Source: Rhizobium sp. Root1220
Lineage (GTDB): Bacteria; Pseudomonadota; Alphaproteobacteria; Rhizobiales; Rhizobiaceae
DNA: 64,000 nucleotides
Reading direction: 5' to 3'
NCBI RefSeq assembly: GCF_001426265.1
Contig: NZ_LMDG01000035.1
Coordinates: forward strand, 1-64,000
In this document: positions 36,243-44,782 of the stretch, piece after piece
Position numbering within the stretch: position 1 is the first letter of the stretch
How the letters are laid out: every line of letters begins with the position of its first letter
The notes under the pieces: model-generated
The model's database searches: none
What the model was told of the DNA's origin: nothing
The model's input: the letters and a program-made list of their open reading frames with translations, nothing else
Position numbers and translations under genes: made by a program

Positions 36243-37769
36243 TTACTTCTTGATCGAGGCGTTCCAGAAATACGGCCAAGGAGCCGGGTCGACGCCCTCG
36301 AGCTTGTTGGACTCTGCCGCCACCGCGTTGAAGTCTCCGATCTTCATGAACGGCGCATCATCGTAGATCGCCTTCTGGACATTGGCCCACAGGGCCACGC
36401 GCTTGGCCGGGTCGACTTCCGAGGTGAACGCATCGACGGCGGCCTTGCGCGCTGGCGTGTCCCACCAGCCCGGCGCACTGGTCGACAGCGAGCCGATAAG
36501 GGCCGGCTCCGGGAGGAACGGACTGTGGCTGATGTAGATATCCCAAAGCTTCGGATCAGTACGGCGTTGTGTCAGCGTCGCCCAGTCAACGACCTGCATG
36601 TCGACGGTGAAACCGGCAAGCTTCAGATATTCGGCGGCAACCTGCGCCATCTTGTAGTGGAACTCATACTGGCGGCTGGTGAGGATGCGCACGGGCTCGC
36701 CGTTGTAGCCCGCCTTCTTCAGTGCTTCAGCCGCTTCCTCGGGTTTTGCTACATTGTAGTTGCCTTCAACGCCTGCATCCGTGTGCCAGGCATAGGCCTC
36801 GGGATAGATGTCGCCATCCAGCGCATAGAAATCGGTGCTTCCGAAGGCTGCAGCCATCATGTCTTCCATGCTCAGCGCATGGCGGATCGCTTTGCGCACC
36901 TCGACATTCTTCGCAACGCCTTCCTTGGTATTGAAAACGAAGACCGGATAACCGAAGGGCTTCAGCATGACCGGCTGCGACGCAGTGGAACCCTTCAACT
37001 TATCGAAGGATTCGACCGGGATGGAATCTACATAGTCATACTGGCCGGAAACCGCTGCCTCGACACGGGTATTCGGATCTGGGACCGGCACGAAGCGGAT
37101 TTCGTCCAGGTACTGATGGCGAGCGCCGCCGTAGCCGTCGCTCTCACCGTCCCGCGACTTGTAACCATCGAAACGAACCAGCTGGATATACTGGTCGGCC
37201 TTGCGCTCCTTGAGCATATAAGGGCCGGTACCGATGAATTCCTTCATCGGCTCGTCCTGCTTCTCGGATGGAATGACGATTGCCGCCGAGTTGTTGAAGG
37301 CCAGTAGCGAGGTAAGCGGCGCATAGGGCTGCTTGAGCACGATCTTCACGGTCGCGGGGTCGACAGCAGCGATCGAGTCGATAAAACCGGCAACCTGCTT
37401 GCCGCGCGAGGCGATCTTTGTCCAGCGGTTCAGTGACGCGACGACGTCGTCCGAGGTCATGTCGCTGTTGTCGTGGAACTTGATGCCGGTCCGGAGCTTG
37501 ATCGTATAGGTTTTGCCGTCCGCGCTGATTTCCGGCAGACTTTCGGCCAGCAGCGGCGTCACATTCCATTTCTTGTCGAACGTGTACAGCGTCTCGAAGA
37601 TATGCTGCGTCACGATACCTACAAGGTCGGCCGTCGACGACATCGGATCAAGCGTCGGCGGTTCGCCGATGGTCGCGACGTTGATGACGCCACCCTTGTC
37701 CTGCGCCATCATGGCGGTCGGCATGGCGACGAGCGACGTGCCGAGAAGGAATGCGACGAAATTCTTCAT
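36243..37769 (-). CDS. ABC transporter substrate-binding protein, family 5
   Basis: This 508-residue periplasmic protein has a Sec signal (MKNFVAFLLGTSLVAMPTAMMAQ) and the SBP_bac_5 fold starting GGVINVATIGEPPTLDP. Its length matches DppA-type binding proteins, which accept peptides and other small polar compounds. It heads the leftward transcript with permeases, amidohydrolase and RidA, so the ligand is likely the substrate of those enzymes. ATG 37769 follows AGGGAACCAGTC. Confidence 0.93.
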   Translation of the reverse strand: MKNFVAFLLGTSLVAMPTAMMAQDKGGVINVATIGEPPTLDPMSSTADLVGIVTQHIFETLYTFDKKWNVTPLLAESLPEISADGKTYTIKLRTGIKFHDNSDMTSDDVVASLNRWTKIASRGKQVAGFIDSIAAVDPATVKIVLKQPYAPLTSLLAFNNSAAIVIPSEKQDEPMKEFIGTGPYMLKERKADQYIQLVRFDGYKSRDGESDGYGGARHQYLDEIRFVPVPDPNTRVEAAVSGQYDYVDSIPVESFDKLKGSTASQPVMLKPFGYPVFVFNTKEGVAKNVEVRKAIRHALSMEDMMAAAFGSTDFYALDGDIYPEAYAWHTDAGVEGNYNVAKPEEAAEALKKAGYNGEPVRILTSRQYEFHYKMAQVAAEYLKLAGFTVDMQVVDWATLTQRRTDPKLWDIYISHSPFLPEPALIGSLSTSAPGWWDTPARKAAVDAFTSEVDPAKRVALWANVQKAIYDDAPFMKIGDFNAVAAESNKLEGVDPAPWPYFWNASIKK

Positions 37770-37797
37770 GACTGGTTCCCTATTGTTCTATAATTAT

Positions 37798-37817
37798 GTT
37801 GTAGCTAGTCTTACAAC
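37798..37817. promoter_or_regulatory. Inverted repeat upstream of the second importer
   Basis: GTTGTA (37798-37803) and TACAAC (37812-37817) form a 6-bp inverted repeat with 8-bp spacer, 29 bp before the binding-protein start, in an AT-rich stretch. It could be the operator for the IclR regulator at 31764, which would put control of the importer with the enzymes. The match is short, so chance is possible. Confidence 0.35.
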
Positions 37818-38016
37818 AGAATATCGAATGAGGCCCACCTGTCAATGGGCGACCTGGGATTGGCTGAACGTGCCAGTGGGCGGGATCGTCGGAACATGAT
37901 TGCGCCACCACGCTGAAGCGGTCCCGATACTAAATTTGTGCAGTGCAGCAACTTTTGCTCTTCGATCTCGTTTAGGCTCATCATTGCCAACTTGGCCATG
38001 ACAGCTAGGAGACCAA

Positions 38017-39078
38017 ATGCGATCCCTGTGCGACACGCTCGAGCGCCTTGCTCGCCTGAGTCGCCATACCCATCCCCATGAGCCCGCTTCCCGGCTTGCC
38101 GATCTGGCATTCAGGCCAAACCCGGGTGAGCTGTCCGCAAGGTTATACGTACCGACGGCACTGGCCCACCAGCCAGCGCTCGTGGTGGTGCTCCACGGCT
38201 GCACTCAAACTGCCGCGGGATATGATGACAGCTCAGGGTGGTCGACACTTGCCGATCAGTTCGGGTTCGTCGTCCTCTATCCAGAGCAGACACGCGGCAA
38301 CAATCCCAACCTGTGTTTCAACTGGTTCCAAACGGACGATATCCGTCGCGATCAGGGGGAAGCGCTTTCGATCAGGCAGATGATCGAGACCGTCGTGATA
38401 ACACACGGAATCGATCGGAAGCGGATATTCGCGACCGGGCTGTCCGCGGGCGGCGCGATGGCCAACGTGATGCTCGCAACCTATCCGGACGTCTTTGCCG
38501 GCGGAGCAATCATCGCCGGTCTGCCATACGGAACCGCTTCCACCATTCCAGAGGCATTCGACAGGATGCGCGGTCACGGACTGCCTCGTGCTCCCGAGCT
38601 TGCGGAACTCCTCGTCAAAGCAGCTCCCTCTGTCCGCTCTTGGCCGACCGTTTCCATCTGGCACGGCACGGCGGACAAGACGGTCTCCTCGGCCAACGCT
38701 ATCGCTCTCCTGGACCAGTGGCGTGGGGTTCACAAGCTGAATTCCGAACCAACGGCGATAGAGACGGCAGATCGAGATACGACGAAAGTGTGGAAGGACG
38801 ATGCGGGCCAAGTCCTTATCTCGTATCACGCCATATCTGGAATGGGCCACGGAACGCCGATCGACGTGGCCAGCACCGGTGAGAAGGCGGCGCCTTTCAT
38901 GATCGACGTGGGTATTTCCTCCACCCGCCAGATTGCCTACGAGTGGGGTCTTACTCCATCCTTTGAGAAACGACACGATAGTCCCACTGGCAATCCTTCA
39001 CCGGACAATACCGGGCGACCCGGTGGTATTCAGGAAACGATCGAAGCAGCATTGCGATCGGCGGGGCTGATGAAATGA
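38017..39078 (+). CDS. PHB depolymerase family esterase
   Basis: This 353-residue alpha/beta-hydrolase has VVLHGCTQTAAGYD oxyanion-hole segment (about residues 57-70), the lipase box GLSAGG with Ser143, WHGTADKTVSS with the acid residue and GMGHGTP with the catalytic His. No Sec signal is evident, so it may be cytoplasmic or exported by another route; the N-terminal 30 residues are Arg- and His-rich. The substrate could be poly-hydroxyalkanoate or an aromatic (feruloyl) ester, as this family covers both. ATG 38017 has TAGGAGACC upstream. Confidence 0.88.
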   Translation: MRSLCDTLERLARLSRHTHPHEPASRLADLAFRPNPGELSARLYVPTALAHQPALVVVLHGCTQTAAGYDDSSGWSTLADQFGFVVLYPEQTRGNNPNLCFNWFQTDDIRRDQGEALSIRQMIETVVITHGIDRKRIFATGLSAGGAMANVMLATYPDVFAGGAIIAGLPYGTASTIPEAFDRMRGHGLPRAPELAELLVKAAPSVRSWPTVSIWHGTADKTVSSANAIALLDQWRGVHKLNSEPTAIETADRDTTKVWKDDAGQVLISYHAISGMGHGTPIDVASTGEKAAPFMIDVGISSTRQIAYEWGLTPSFEKRHDSPTGNPSPDNTGRPGGIQETIEAALRSAGLMK

Positions 39079-39151
39079 CCTTCCCGGGTACCCATCTTTG
39101 TGGGAACCAGTACTTCACTGGCTTTACTGTACTCGTGATTGGAGCCCGGCA

Positions 39152-39370
39152 ATGTTGGTACACCGATGGAAAAAACCGCTCGTGCTGGGGGATAGCCGTA
39201 TGCGCATCGTTGTCGGCTCTCCCGAAGAAGCCTTGACCTGGCTTATCCATGAGCCGAACCAGGGCACGACCAAATGGCAGCGTGCGTGGACAGCTTGCGT
39301 GGCGTCCATCAAGGGTCAGGTTGGTGCGGAAGACGCCAGAACCGCGGTTCAACTCGCGGCCATGCATTAG
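39152..39370 (+). CDS. DUF982 family protein
   Basis: This 72-residue protein is a second DUF982 member in the window: RWKKPLVLGDSRMRIV, the SPEEALTWLIHEP segment and an AWTACVASIKGQ helix match the family. Function unknown. ATG 39152 has GGAGCCC upstream; earlier in-frame starts lack one. It follows the esterase gene by 73 bp and may be cotranscribed. Confidence 0.75.
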   Translation: MLVHRWKKPLVLGDSRMRIVVGSPEEALTWLIHEPNQGTTKWQRAWTACVASIKGQVGAEDARTAVQLAAMH

Positions 39371-39443
39371 GCCGACTGTTCGGACGCTGTTGGAGTTCCG
39401 ACCGCCGCCGCGCGGCCTTCCCTGTTCGATCCGCCGGTTTGCT

Positions 39444-39468
39444 GGAACCGTTTTGTCCTATCTCCGTT
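39444..39468 (+). promoter_or_regulatory. EcfG/RpoE2-type general stress promoter
   Basis: GGAAC at 39444-39448 and CGTT at 39465-39468 are 16 bases apart, an exact match to the general stress pattern. It lies 27 bp upstream of the DUF1206 pseudogene start codon. Confidence 0.6.
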
Positions 39469-39494
39469 TCCGTTGGAATCGGAAGACAAAAGGT

Positions 39495-39780
39495 ATGGAC
39501 GGAACCGAGTTCGCATGGTTTGCGGACCGGATATGGCGAACTGGGAATCGTATTTCTTCTCACAGCCGGTTTGGCAGTCTTCTCGGGATCCGGGAGTGGA
39601 AAACCGGATACGAAGGCCGCTCTGGATACCCTGTTGAAGCAACCGTTGGGGAGGTATGGCTTAGCCTTGCGGCGGTTGGCTTGCTTGGATTTGTAGCCTG
39701 GCGACTGGCTCAAGCGCCCGCCAACGCGGACAGCCATGACGATAATCATCAGGGCTACTGCATACTACGAGCCGTAACCC
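39495..39780 (+). pseudogene. DUF1206 membrane protein gene, frameshifted and truncated
   Basis: The start MDGTEFAWFA (ATG 39495) is in one frame; the next segment GYGELGIVFLLTAGLAVFSG, which is a DUF1206 TM helix, and KAALDTLLKQPLG are in a second; the following GEVWLSLAAVGLLGFVAWRL is back in the first. So two frameshifts occur, near 39521-39526 and at the G-run 39648-39651. DUF1206 proteins have three repeats of about 80 residues, but only the first is seen here; similarity fades near 39775. The gene is therefore degraded and short, although its stress promoter is intact. A two-error sequencing artefact is possible but less likely given the missing two repeats. Confidence 0.75.
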
Positions 39781-39836
39781 TCCCCGGCAGACGTGCCCTT
39801 GATTGCTCCACAGGCGACGGGCCGTTTTCGCGGGCG

Positions 39837-40115
39837 CTAGTTCAAAAGTCCCGCCGGTTTCCGGTTCGCAAACTGATAAACGAGCATAATGCCTTGTTCG
39901 AGGAGCAATTCGGCCGCCTTCATATCGCGGGCACCAAGGTCTCCAGTCAGGCCTCGGATCGTATTCGCGACGCTCATGGAGTTTGCAACGAAACGGGTAT
40001 CGCCCTCGTCATCGGCTTCCCCGGCGCTTGCTTCCAGGGCGTCGGCAACGGTGTCGAGAAGGCTGGCCCGTTCGAAAATCGTCATCTCATCCAGTGTCTT
40101 AGATATGCCATTCAT
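39837..40115 (-). CDS. Small hypothetical protein (92 aa)
   Basis: This 92-residue acidic, helical and soluble protein starts at ATG 40115 with a strong GCGAGGAGACAATC site. It has no recognised domain. The middle (FERASLLDTVADALEASAG, then ARDMKAAELLLEQG) looks like two amphipathic helices. It is a single gene between the DUF1206 remnant and treZ. Confidence 0.6.
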   Translation of the reverse strand: MNGISKTLDEMTIFERASLLDTVADALEASAGEADDEGDTRFVANSMSVANTIRGLTGDLGARDMKAAELLLEQGIMLVYQFANRKPAGLLN

Positions 40116-40276
40116 GATTGTCTCCTCGCGCGGACCGTGGGGGTCGCAGCGTCGGTTGCTCGATGAAGCCTTGGCGGTAACCGGGAGATGGAGATGGCCA
40201 TGGCCGGACGCAAGTCATGGCTGCCGTGCGCTTGCCGCATGTCAACTGCCCAGCTCTCGCGGACAAAGGCATTCGG

Positions 40277-42046
40277 CTATTCATCTGCGGTCCAGTAGAC
40301 GGTCCAGGGGTCTATCCGAGTGTTCGTGCTGCCGCCGGTGCACCACAAGATCTGGCCGGTCAACATGCCGTCAAATGGTTTGGAAGATGGCGACAGGTTG
40401 GCAACGAGCTGCAACCGACGTTCAGCGCCCAGTGTCCAGGTCACCCTCAGAACATCGTCCGACGAGGAACCAACGGCCTTGCAATCTCCAAGGTATGGGA
40501 CGAGCTCCCTCTGACGGATCTGGATGAGATTCCGATACAGTTCAAACCTCTCAGAAGACTCGCTGCTGGATAGTTCGTTCCAATCTAGTTTGGCTGAAAG
40601 GAAGGTCTGGATATCGGCTGGGTCGGGCGTCGACTCCGCGCATTTTTCGCTGAACCCCGGCAACTTCGAGAGCTCCTCGCGCCTACCCTGGCGCACGACC
40701 GCGTTGAGCTGGTCATCGAAATCGCAGAAGTAGGGAAAGGGCGTTGTGGCGCCCCATTCCTCGCCCATGAAGATCATCGGGATTTGCGGAGAAAGCAGAT
40801 AGACGCCGGCGATTGCTTGCATCGCTTCAGGTGTCGCAGTGTGTGATAACCGATCGCCGAACGCACGGTTGCCGATCTGATCGTGGTTCTGGATGAAGGA
40901 GATAAATGCTGTCGGCGGGAGGTGGCTGCTTGGTTCGCCACGAGGTGCTCCTCGATACGCCATCTCTTCGCCCTGGAAGACAAAACCTTCGGCCAGCGCT
41001 TTGGCGAGCTTTGCGTCGTCATGAGCAAAATCGGCATAATAGCCGAAGTCCTCTCCGCTTGCCGTCGCATGCAGGACGTGGTGGATGTCGTCATTCCACT
41101 GCGCGGTAAACAGGAAAGCTCTCCCCCTTTCGTCGCGCTCGAGGAGCGAGCTGGCGTTGTCCTCGTTTTCGACAACAAGATGGAGATGGCGGCGTCCCGC
41201 TGCCGCGCGTGCGTTTCGGGCAATAGCCTTCAACAGATGTTCATCGCTGTCGTCCTTGATGGCGTGTACGGCGTCGAAGCGAAGTCCGTCGACCCGAAAC
41301 TCGTCGACCCAGTAGACAACGTTCTCGACGATAAACTTCCGGACCTCAGCCGAGCCTTCGTCATCGTAATTTATGCCGGCACCCCAGGACGATGCGTGCT
41401 TGTCGGTAAACAGCGGGGCGTAGGAAGGCATATAGTTGCCGTCGGGTCCGAAGTGATTGTAAACCACGTCGAGAAAGACCGAGATGCCCCGCCGATGGGC
41501 CGCGTCGATCAAGTCCTTCAAGTGTTCCGGCCGTCCGTAGCTCTCGTCCGGAGCATAGGGGAGCACGCCGTCATATCCCCATCCCCGCCTTCCTCGGAAC
41601 TGGTTGACGGGCATGAGTTGGATAGCCGTGACGCCAAGGTCGCAAAGGTGGTCAAGCCGCTCGATGGCGGCGAGAAAGGTGCCTTCCTCCGTGAATGTGC
41701 CTGTGTGAAGCTCGTAGACCACCATCTCGTTCCACGGTCGCCCGACCCAATCCGGGTTGGACCAGGGATAGGCTTCGGCACCGACAACCTCGCTCGGGCC
41801 GTGCACGTCGTCGGGCTGCGAGCGGGACGCAGGGTCCGGCACGGCCGTTCCGTTGCCCAACACGAAGCTGTAGCGTGTGCCCTGCCCTGCCCCTGCGACA
41901 CAGAGTTCGAACCATCCCCCTTCCGCAGTCGTCATGGGGGTGTCCGTTCCTTGAGACCGCAGGGAAACCGACACCTCCTTTGGTGCCCAGAGCCGGAACG
42001 TGACCCCCTGCTCATCGAGCATTGGTCCGAACGAGAATCCTGTCAT
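40277..42046 (-). CDS. treZ: Malto-oligosyltrehalose trehalohydrolase TreZ
   Basis: This 589-residue cytoplasmic GH13 enzyme releases trehalose from maltooligosyl-trehalose. N-terminal CBM48-like domain (about residues 1-95), the catalytic barrel with VFLDVVYNHFG, GLRFDAVHAI (nucleophile Asp), VVENEDNAS (acid/base Glu) and SFIQNHDQIGN (third acidic residue) are visible. ATG 42046 has GGAAGGGCAG upstream. It follows treY by 79 bp in the same direction. A debranching enzyme TreX/GlgX gene, often linked, is absent in this window. Confidence 0.95.
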   Translation of the reverse strand: MTGFSFGPMLDEQGVTFRLWAPKEVSVSLRSQGTDTPMTTAEGGWFELCVAGAGQGTRYSFVLGNGTAVPDPASRSQPDDVHGPSEVVGAEAYPWSNPDWVGRPWNEMVVYELHTGTFTEEGTFLAAIERLDHLCDLGVTAIQLMPVNQFRGRRGWGYDGVLPYAPDESYGRPEHLKDLIDAAHRRGISVFLDVVYNHFGPDGNYMPSYAPLFTDKHASSWGAGINYDDEGSAEVRKFIVENVVYWVDEFRVDGLRFDAVHAIKDDSDEHLLKAIARNARAAAGRRHLHLVVENEDNASSLLERDERGRAFLFTAQWNDDIHHVLHATASGEDFGYYADFAHDDAKLAKALAEGFVFQGEEMAYRGAPRGEPSSHLPPTAFISFIQNHDQIGNRAFGDRLSHTATPEAMQAIAGVYLLSPQIPMIFMGEEWGATTPFPYFCDFDDQLNAVVRQGRREELSKLPGFSEKCAESTPDPADIQTFLSAKLDWNELSSSESSERFELYRNLIQIRQRELVPYLGDCKAVGSSSDDVLRVTWTLGAERRLQLVANLSPSSKPFDGMLTGQILWCTGGSTNTRIDPWTVYWTADE

Positions 42047-42125
42047 GGCTGCCCTTCCCGGAATTCGAGTGAATGGGGATGAACAGCCGCTGCGCGGCAA
42101 AGTTCCGCTCGACCTCCCGCTGTAC

Positions 42126-44594
42126 TCAAGCGCAAGACTCGATCAATGCTACTGGCTGCCCTCCCAAGAGTTCGGCAAGCGGCAATATGCCGCCGGGATC
42201 GAGGATCCGCCCGGTCAACAGCTCGCATTTCCGGCCTTGAAGCAATTCGGGAAGGACAATGTGGGTATCTGCCCAGAATTCCGGACCTGCAAAGCGCGTT
42301 CCAGGGTCCACCCGTCGCAGCATCAAACGCGGCGCTACAGTGATCGTATAGTCTCCGTTTAGTACTCTCGCAAAGGCGACGGCGTGTTGCTTTCGGCTGC
42401 CGGTTGCCATCAGCGGCAGGTAACGTCCATTGGCGAACAAGGCGGGGCGACGGTTGCGAAGGTGCAGGCCAATCTCGACGACTCGCTGTTTCAGGGCCGC
42501 AGCCGTCAGTTGGCTGGCAGATCCGCCGTCGACGAGCATGGCGGAAAGCACCGTCAGGTCGACCGGCCGGCGGTTATCGGGATCGACCAAGCTGAAATCC
42601 AAAGCCTCGGCGCCTTGATAGATGTCGGGAATACCGGGTGCTGTCAGCTTGATTGCCGTCTGGGACAGGCTGTTCACGTAGCCGGCGGCCACCAACGGCT
42701 TCAGCACCTTCGAAAAGTCCGTTTCAAAGGCGAGGCGTGCAAAAGATGAAATTGCCGCAGCATAAGCCCTTACAGCATCTTCATAATCCGGATCAGGTTC
42801 ATCCCAGCTTGTCCGGAGCTTCGCTTCGCGAACCGCCTTTTCCGCATAGTCGACAAAGCGATTGCTCAATCCTTGGTCCAAGCCTTGACAGAGGTCGTCC
42901 GGCCAGACGCCTGCAAGCGCTTGATATAGCATCCACTCCACATCCGGTGCCGGAGCTACCCCGGCATGAAGCTCGACCACCTGGTCCCGGTTCATCTGCC
43001 GCCAGCGGGCGACGCCGCTGCTCCACATACCGGGGTCTTCGCTCAGCGCATAGAGGCGGGCACGAGCGTCTTCGCCGCGCTTGGTGTCGTGCGTCGACGT
43101 GGCCGAAAGTCCGTGCGGCTGCAGCTCGGCCCGTTCCTGCATCAGCTGGTGGAAGGCATTTATGCCACCTGGCGGCTCACCTGGCTCTCCCCCGACCTCA
43201 TTTGCCGCGAGCAGGCGGTTATGGCGATAGAAGAGCGTGTCCTCCATCGCCTTGGCCATGATCGGACCGCTCAATTGCTGAAAACGGCGCTGGAACTCCT
43301 CCGACGGAGACGCGTTGCCGACCAGCCGCGCTACCGCATCGAGGGCTTCTCGGTCAGAAAGCTTATCTCCGGCTTTCGATGCGATCTCGGAGAGCAGCCT
43401 GGAATCCGTTGCTTGCATTTCGCGCGCGCGGCCATAGGTGCGGTAAACGGGAAAGGCGATCAGCAACTCCTGGATTGCAGCCGCGAGTTTCGATCCTTCC
43501 ACCTCGGGCCGGGTGATACCGGCCAACCGAACCAAGCGAGAAACTTCACCTTCAAAGTTACGCTCCACCATCCGTTTTTTGGCGGCACGCAGCCCAGCGG
43601 CGAAGTCGGCGGTTTCGGGCGAGATCGCGCCGTAGGCGGCGCCGAGGTCCCTGAGCCCGTCGCCATCGATGTAGATTGCGCTGAGCGCCGCGATGAATTC
43701 GTATCCGGTCGTTCCCTCGACAGGCCAGTTCTCGGGCAGGCTTTCGCCCCGGCCCAGAATTTTCTCGACGACGATGAAGGTTTCCGGACCCGTCTCCGCG
43801 CGCAGCCTGTCGAGATAGGCGGCTGGATCGGCAAGGCCATCGATATGGTCGATACGCAAACCATCGACGTCGCCGGAGCGGACGAGGTCGAGCACCAGCC
43901 TATGGCAGTCAGCGAACACCGCTTCATCCTCGACACGCAAGCCAACGAGCCCCGTCACCTCGAAGAAGCGCCGATAGCTCAAATGCTTCGCCGCCTCCTT
44001 CCAGTGGGTGAGGCGCCAATGCTGGAGATCGTGGAGGCGCGAGATCGAGGCGGTATCGCTCGGAATTCCGACGATCCCCCCCGTGCTTTGCGGTTCCAGC
44101 GGCAAGGTGGTCTCAAGATATGAAATAACCAGCTCACCGCTCTGCGGATCGCGCTGCAGCCGCAGGTCGCCATCAGCCAGTGCATTGTCAAAAGGCTTGC
44201 CGAGGATGGGCAGTGTTACGCGTTCGTTCCAGTCGATATCAAAATAACTCGCGTAGCGGCTCTTCTGGCCATGCTTAAGCATATCGGCCCACCACGCATT
44301 CTCCACCGAAGCGGCCATATGGTTCGGCACGATGTCAAGAATCATGCCAAGACCGGCATCCTTCAGCGCCGCGCAGAGACGTTGGAAGCCGTCCATCCCG
44401 CCAATGGCGGGATCGATCTCGTTGAAATCAGTTACGTCATAGCCATGGGTTGACCCCGACGTTGCGGTGAAGATCGGAGAGGCATAGAGGTGGCTGATAC
44501 CGAGCCTCTTGAGATAAGGTACCCATTCGGTCGCGCGGTCTAACGTCATGCCGTTCCGAAACTGGATTCGGTAGGTTGATGTGGGGAGCTTCAT
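42126..44594 (-). CDS. treY: Malto-oligosyltrehalose synthase TreY
   Basis: This 822-residue cytoplasmic GH13 enzyme converts the reducing-end alpha-1,4 bond of maltodextrins to an alpha,alpha-1,1 bond. It begins with STYRIQFRNGMTLDRA; the GMILDIVPNHMA, DGLRIDHIDGLADP (nucleophile Asp), VVEKILGRGE (acid/base Glu) and STHDTKRGED segments are all present, and the length fits TreY with its lid insertion. Start ATG 44594 is the only one giving the family N-terminus. It is transcribed leftward from the stress promoter at 44624-44648, which fits trehalose as an osmo- and desiccation-protectant. Confidence 0.95.
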   Translation of the reverse strand: MKLPTSTYRIQFRNGMTLDRATEWVPYLKRLGISHLYASPIFTATSGSTHGYDVTDFNEIDPAIGGMDGFQRLCAALKDAGLGMILDIVPNHMAASVENAWWADMLKHGQKSRYASYFDIDWNERVTLPILGKPFDNALADGDLRLQRDPQSGELVISYLETTLPLEPQSTGGIVGIPSDTASISRLHDLQHWRLTHWKEAAKHLSYRRFFEVTGLVGLRVEDEAVFADCHRLVLDLVRSGDVDGLRIDHIDGLADPAAYLDRLRAETGPETFIVVEKILGRGESLPENWPVEGTTGYEFIAALSAIYIDGDGLRDLGAAYGAISPETADFAAGLRAAKKRMVERNFEGEVSRLVRLAGITRPEVEGSKLAAAIQELLIAFPVYRTYGRAREMQATDSRLLSEIASKAGDKLSDREALDAVARLVGNASPSEEFQRRFQQLSGPIMAKAMEDTLFYRHNRLLAANEVGGEPGEPPGGINAFHQLMQERAELQPHGLSATSTHDTKRGEDARARLYALSEDPGMWSSGVARWRQMNRDQVVELHAGVAPAPDVEWMLYQALAGVWPDDLCQGLDQGLSNRFVDYAEKAVREAKLRTSWDEPDPDYEDAVRAYAAAISSFARLAFETDFSKVLKPLVAAGYVNSLSQTAIKLTAPGIPDIYQGAEALDFSLVDPDNRRPVDLTVLSAMLVDGGSASQLTAAALKQRVVEIGLHLRNRRPALFANGRYLPLMATGSRKQHAVAFARVLNGDYTITVAPRLMLRRVDPGTRFAGPEFWADTHIVLPELLQGRKCELLTGRILDPGGILPLAELLGGQPVALIESCA

Positions 44595-44623
44595 GTGCCG
44601 TCTTTGTTTGGAGGACGGTGGCG

Positions 44624-44648
44624 AACGGGTGAAGAGAGTTTTTGTTCC
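44624..44648 (-). promoter_or_regulatory. EcfG/RpoE2-type general stress promoter for treYZ
   Basis: On the minus strand GGAAC (44648-44644) and CGTT (44627-44624) are exactly 16 bases apart. The predicted transcription start lies a few bases before the treY ATG at 44594. Confidence 0.65.
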
Positions 44649-44782
44649 GTGATGATCTGCGCCGGGTGAGGACGGACCATGACGTTGTCGGAACTCGACG
44701 GCCTTCACACCTCGCCTCTAGATCACGCTTCTCCTCCAGTCTGCCGAGTCCCGAGGCAGGGAGAACGGGGCGGCTGCAACGA

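Noticed and set aside
39249..40166. Plus-strand 305-codon ORF covering the DUF982 end and DUF1206 remnant
   Set aside because: Only two separate segments match DUF1206 and the rest is antisense to the 92-codon gene. It is an artefact of open frames in GC-rich DNA.
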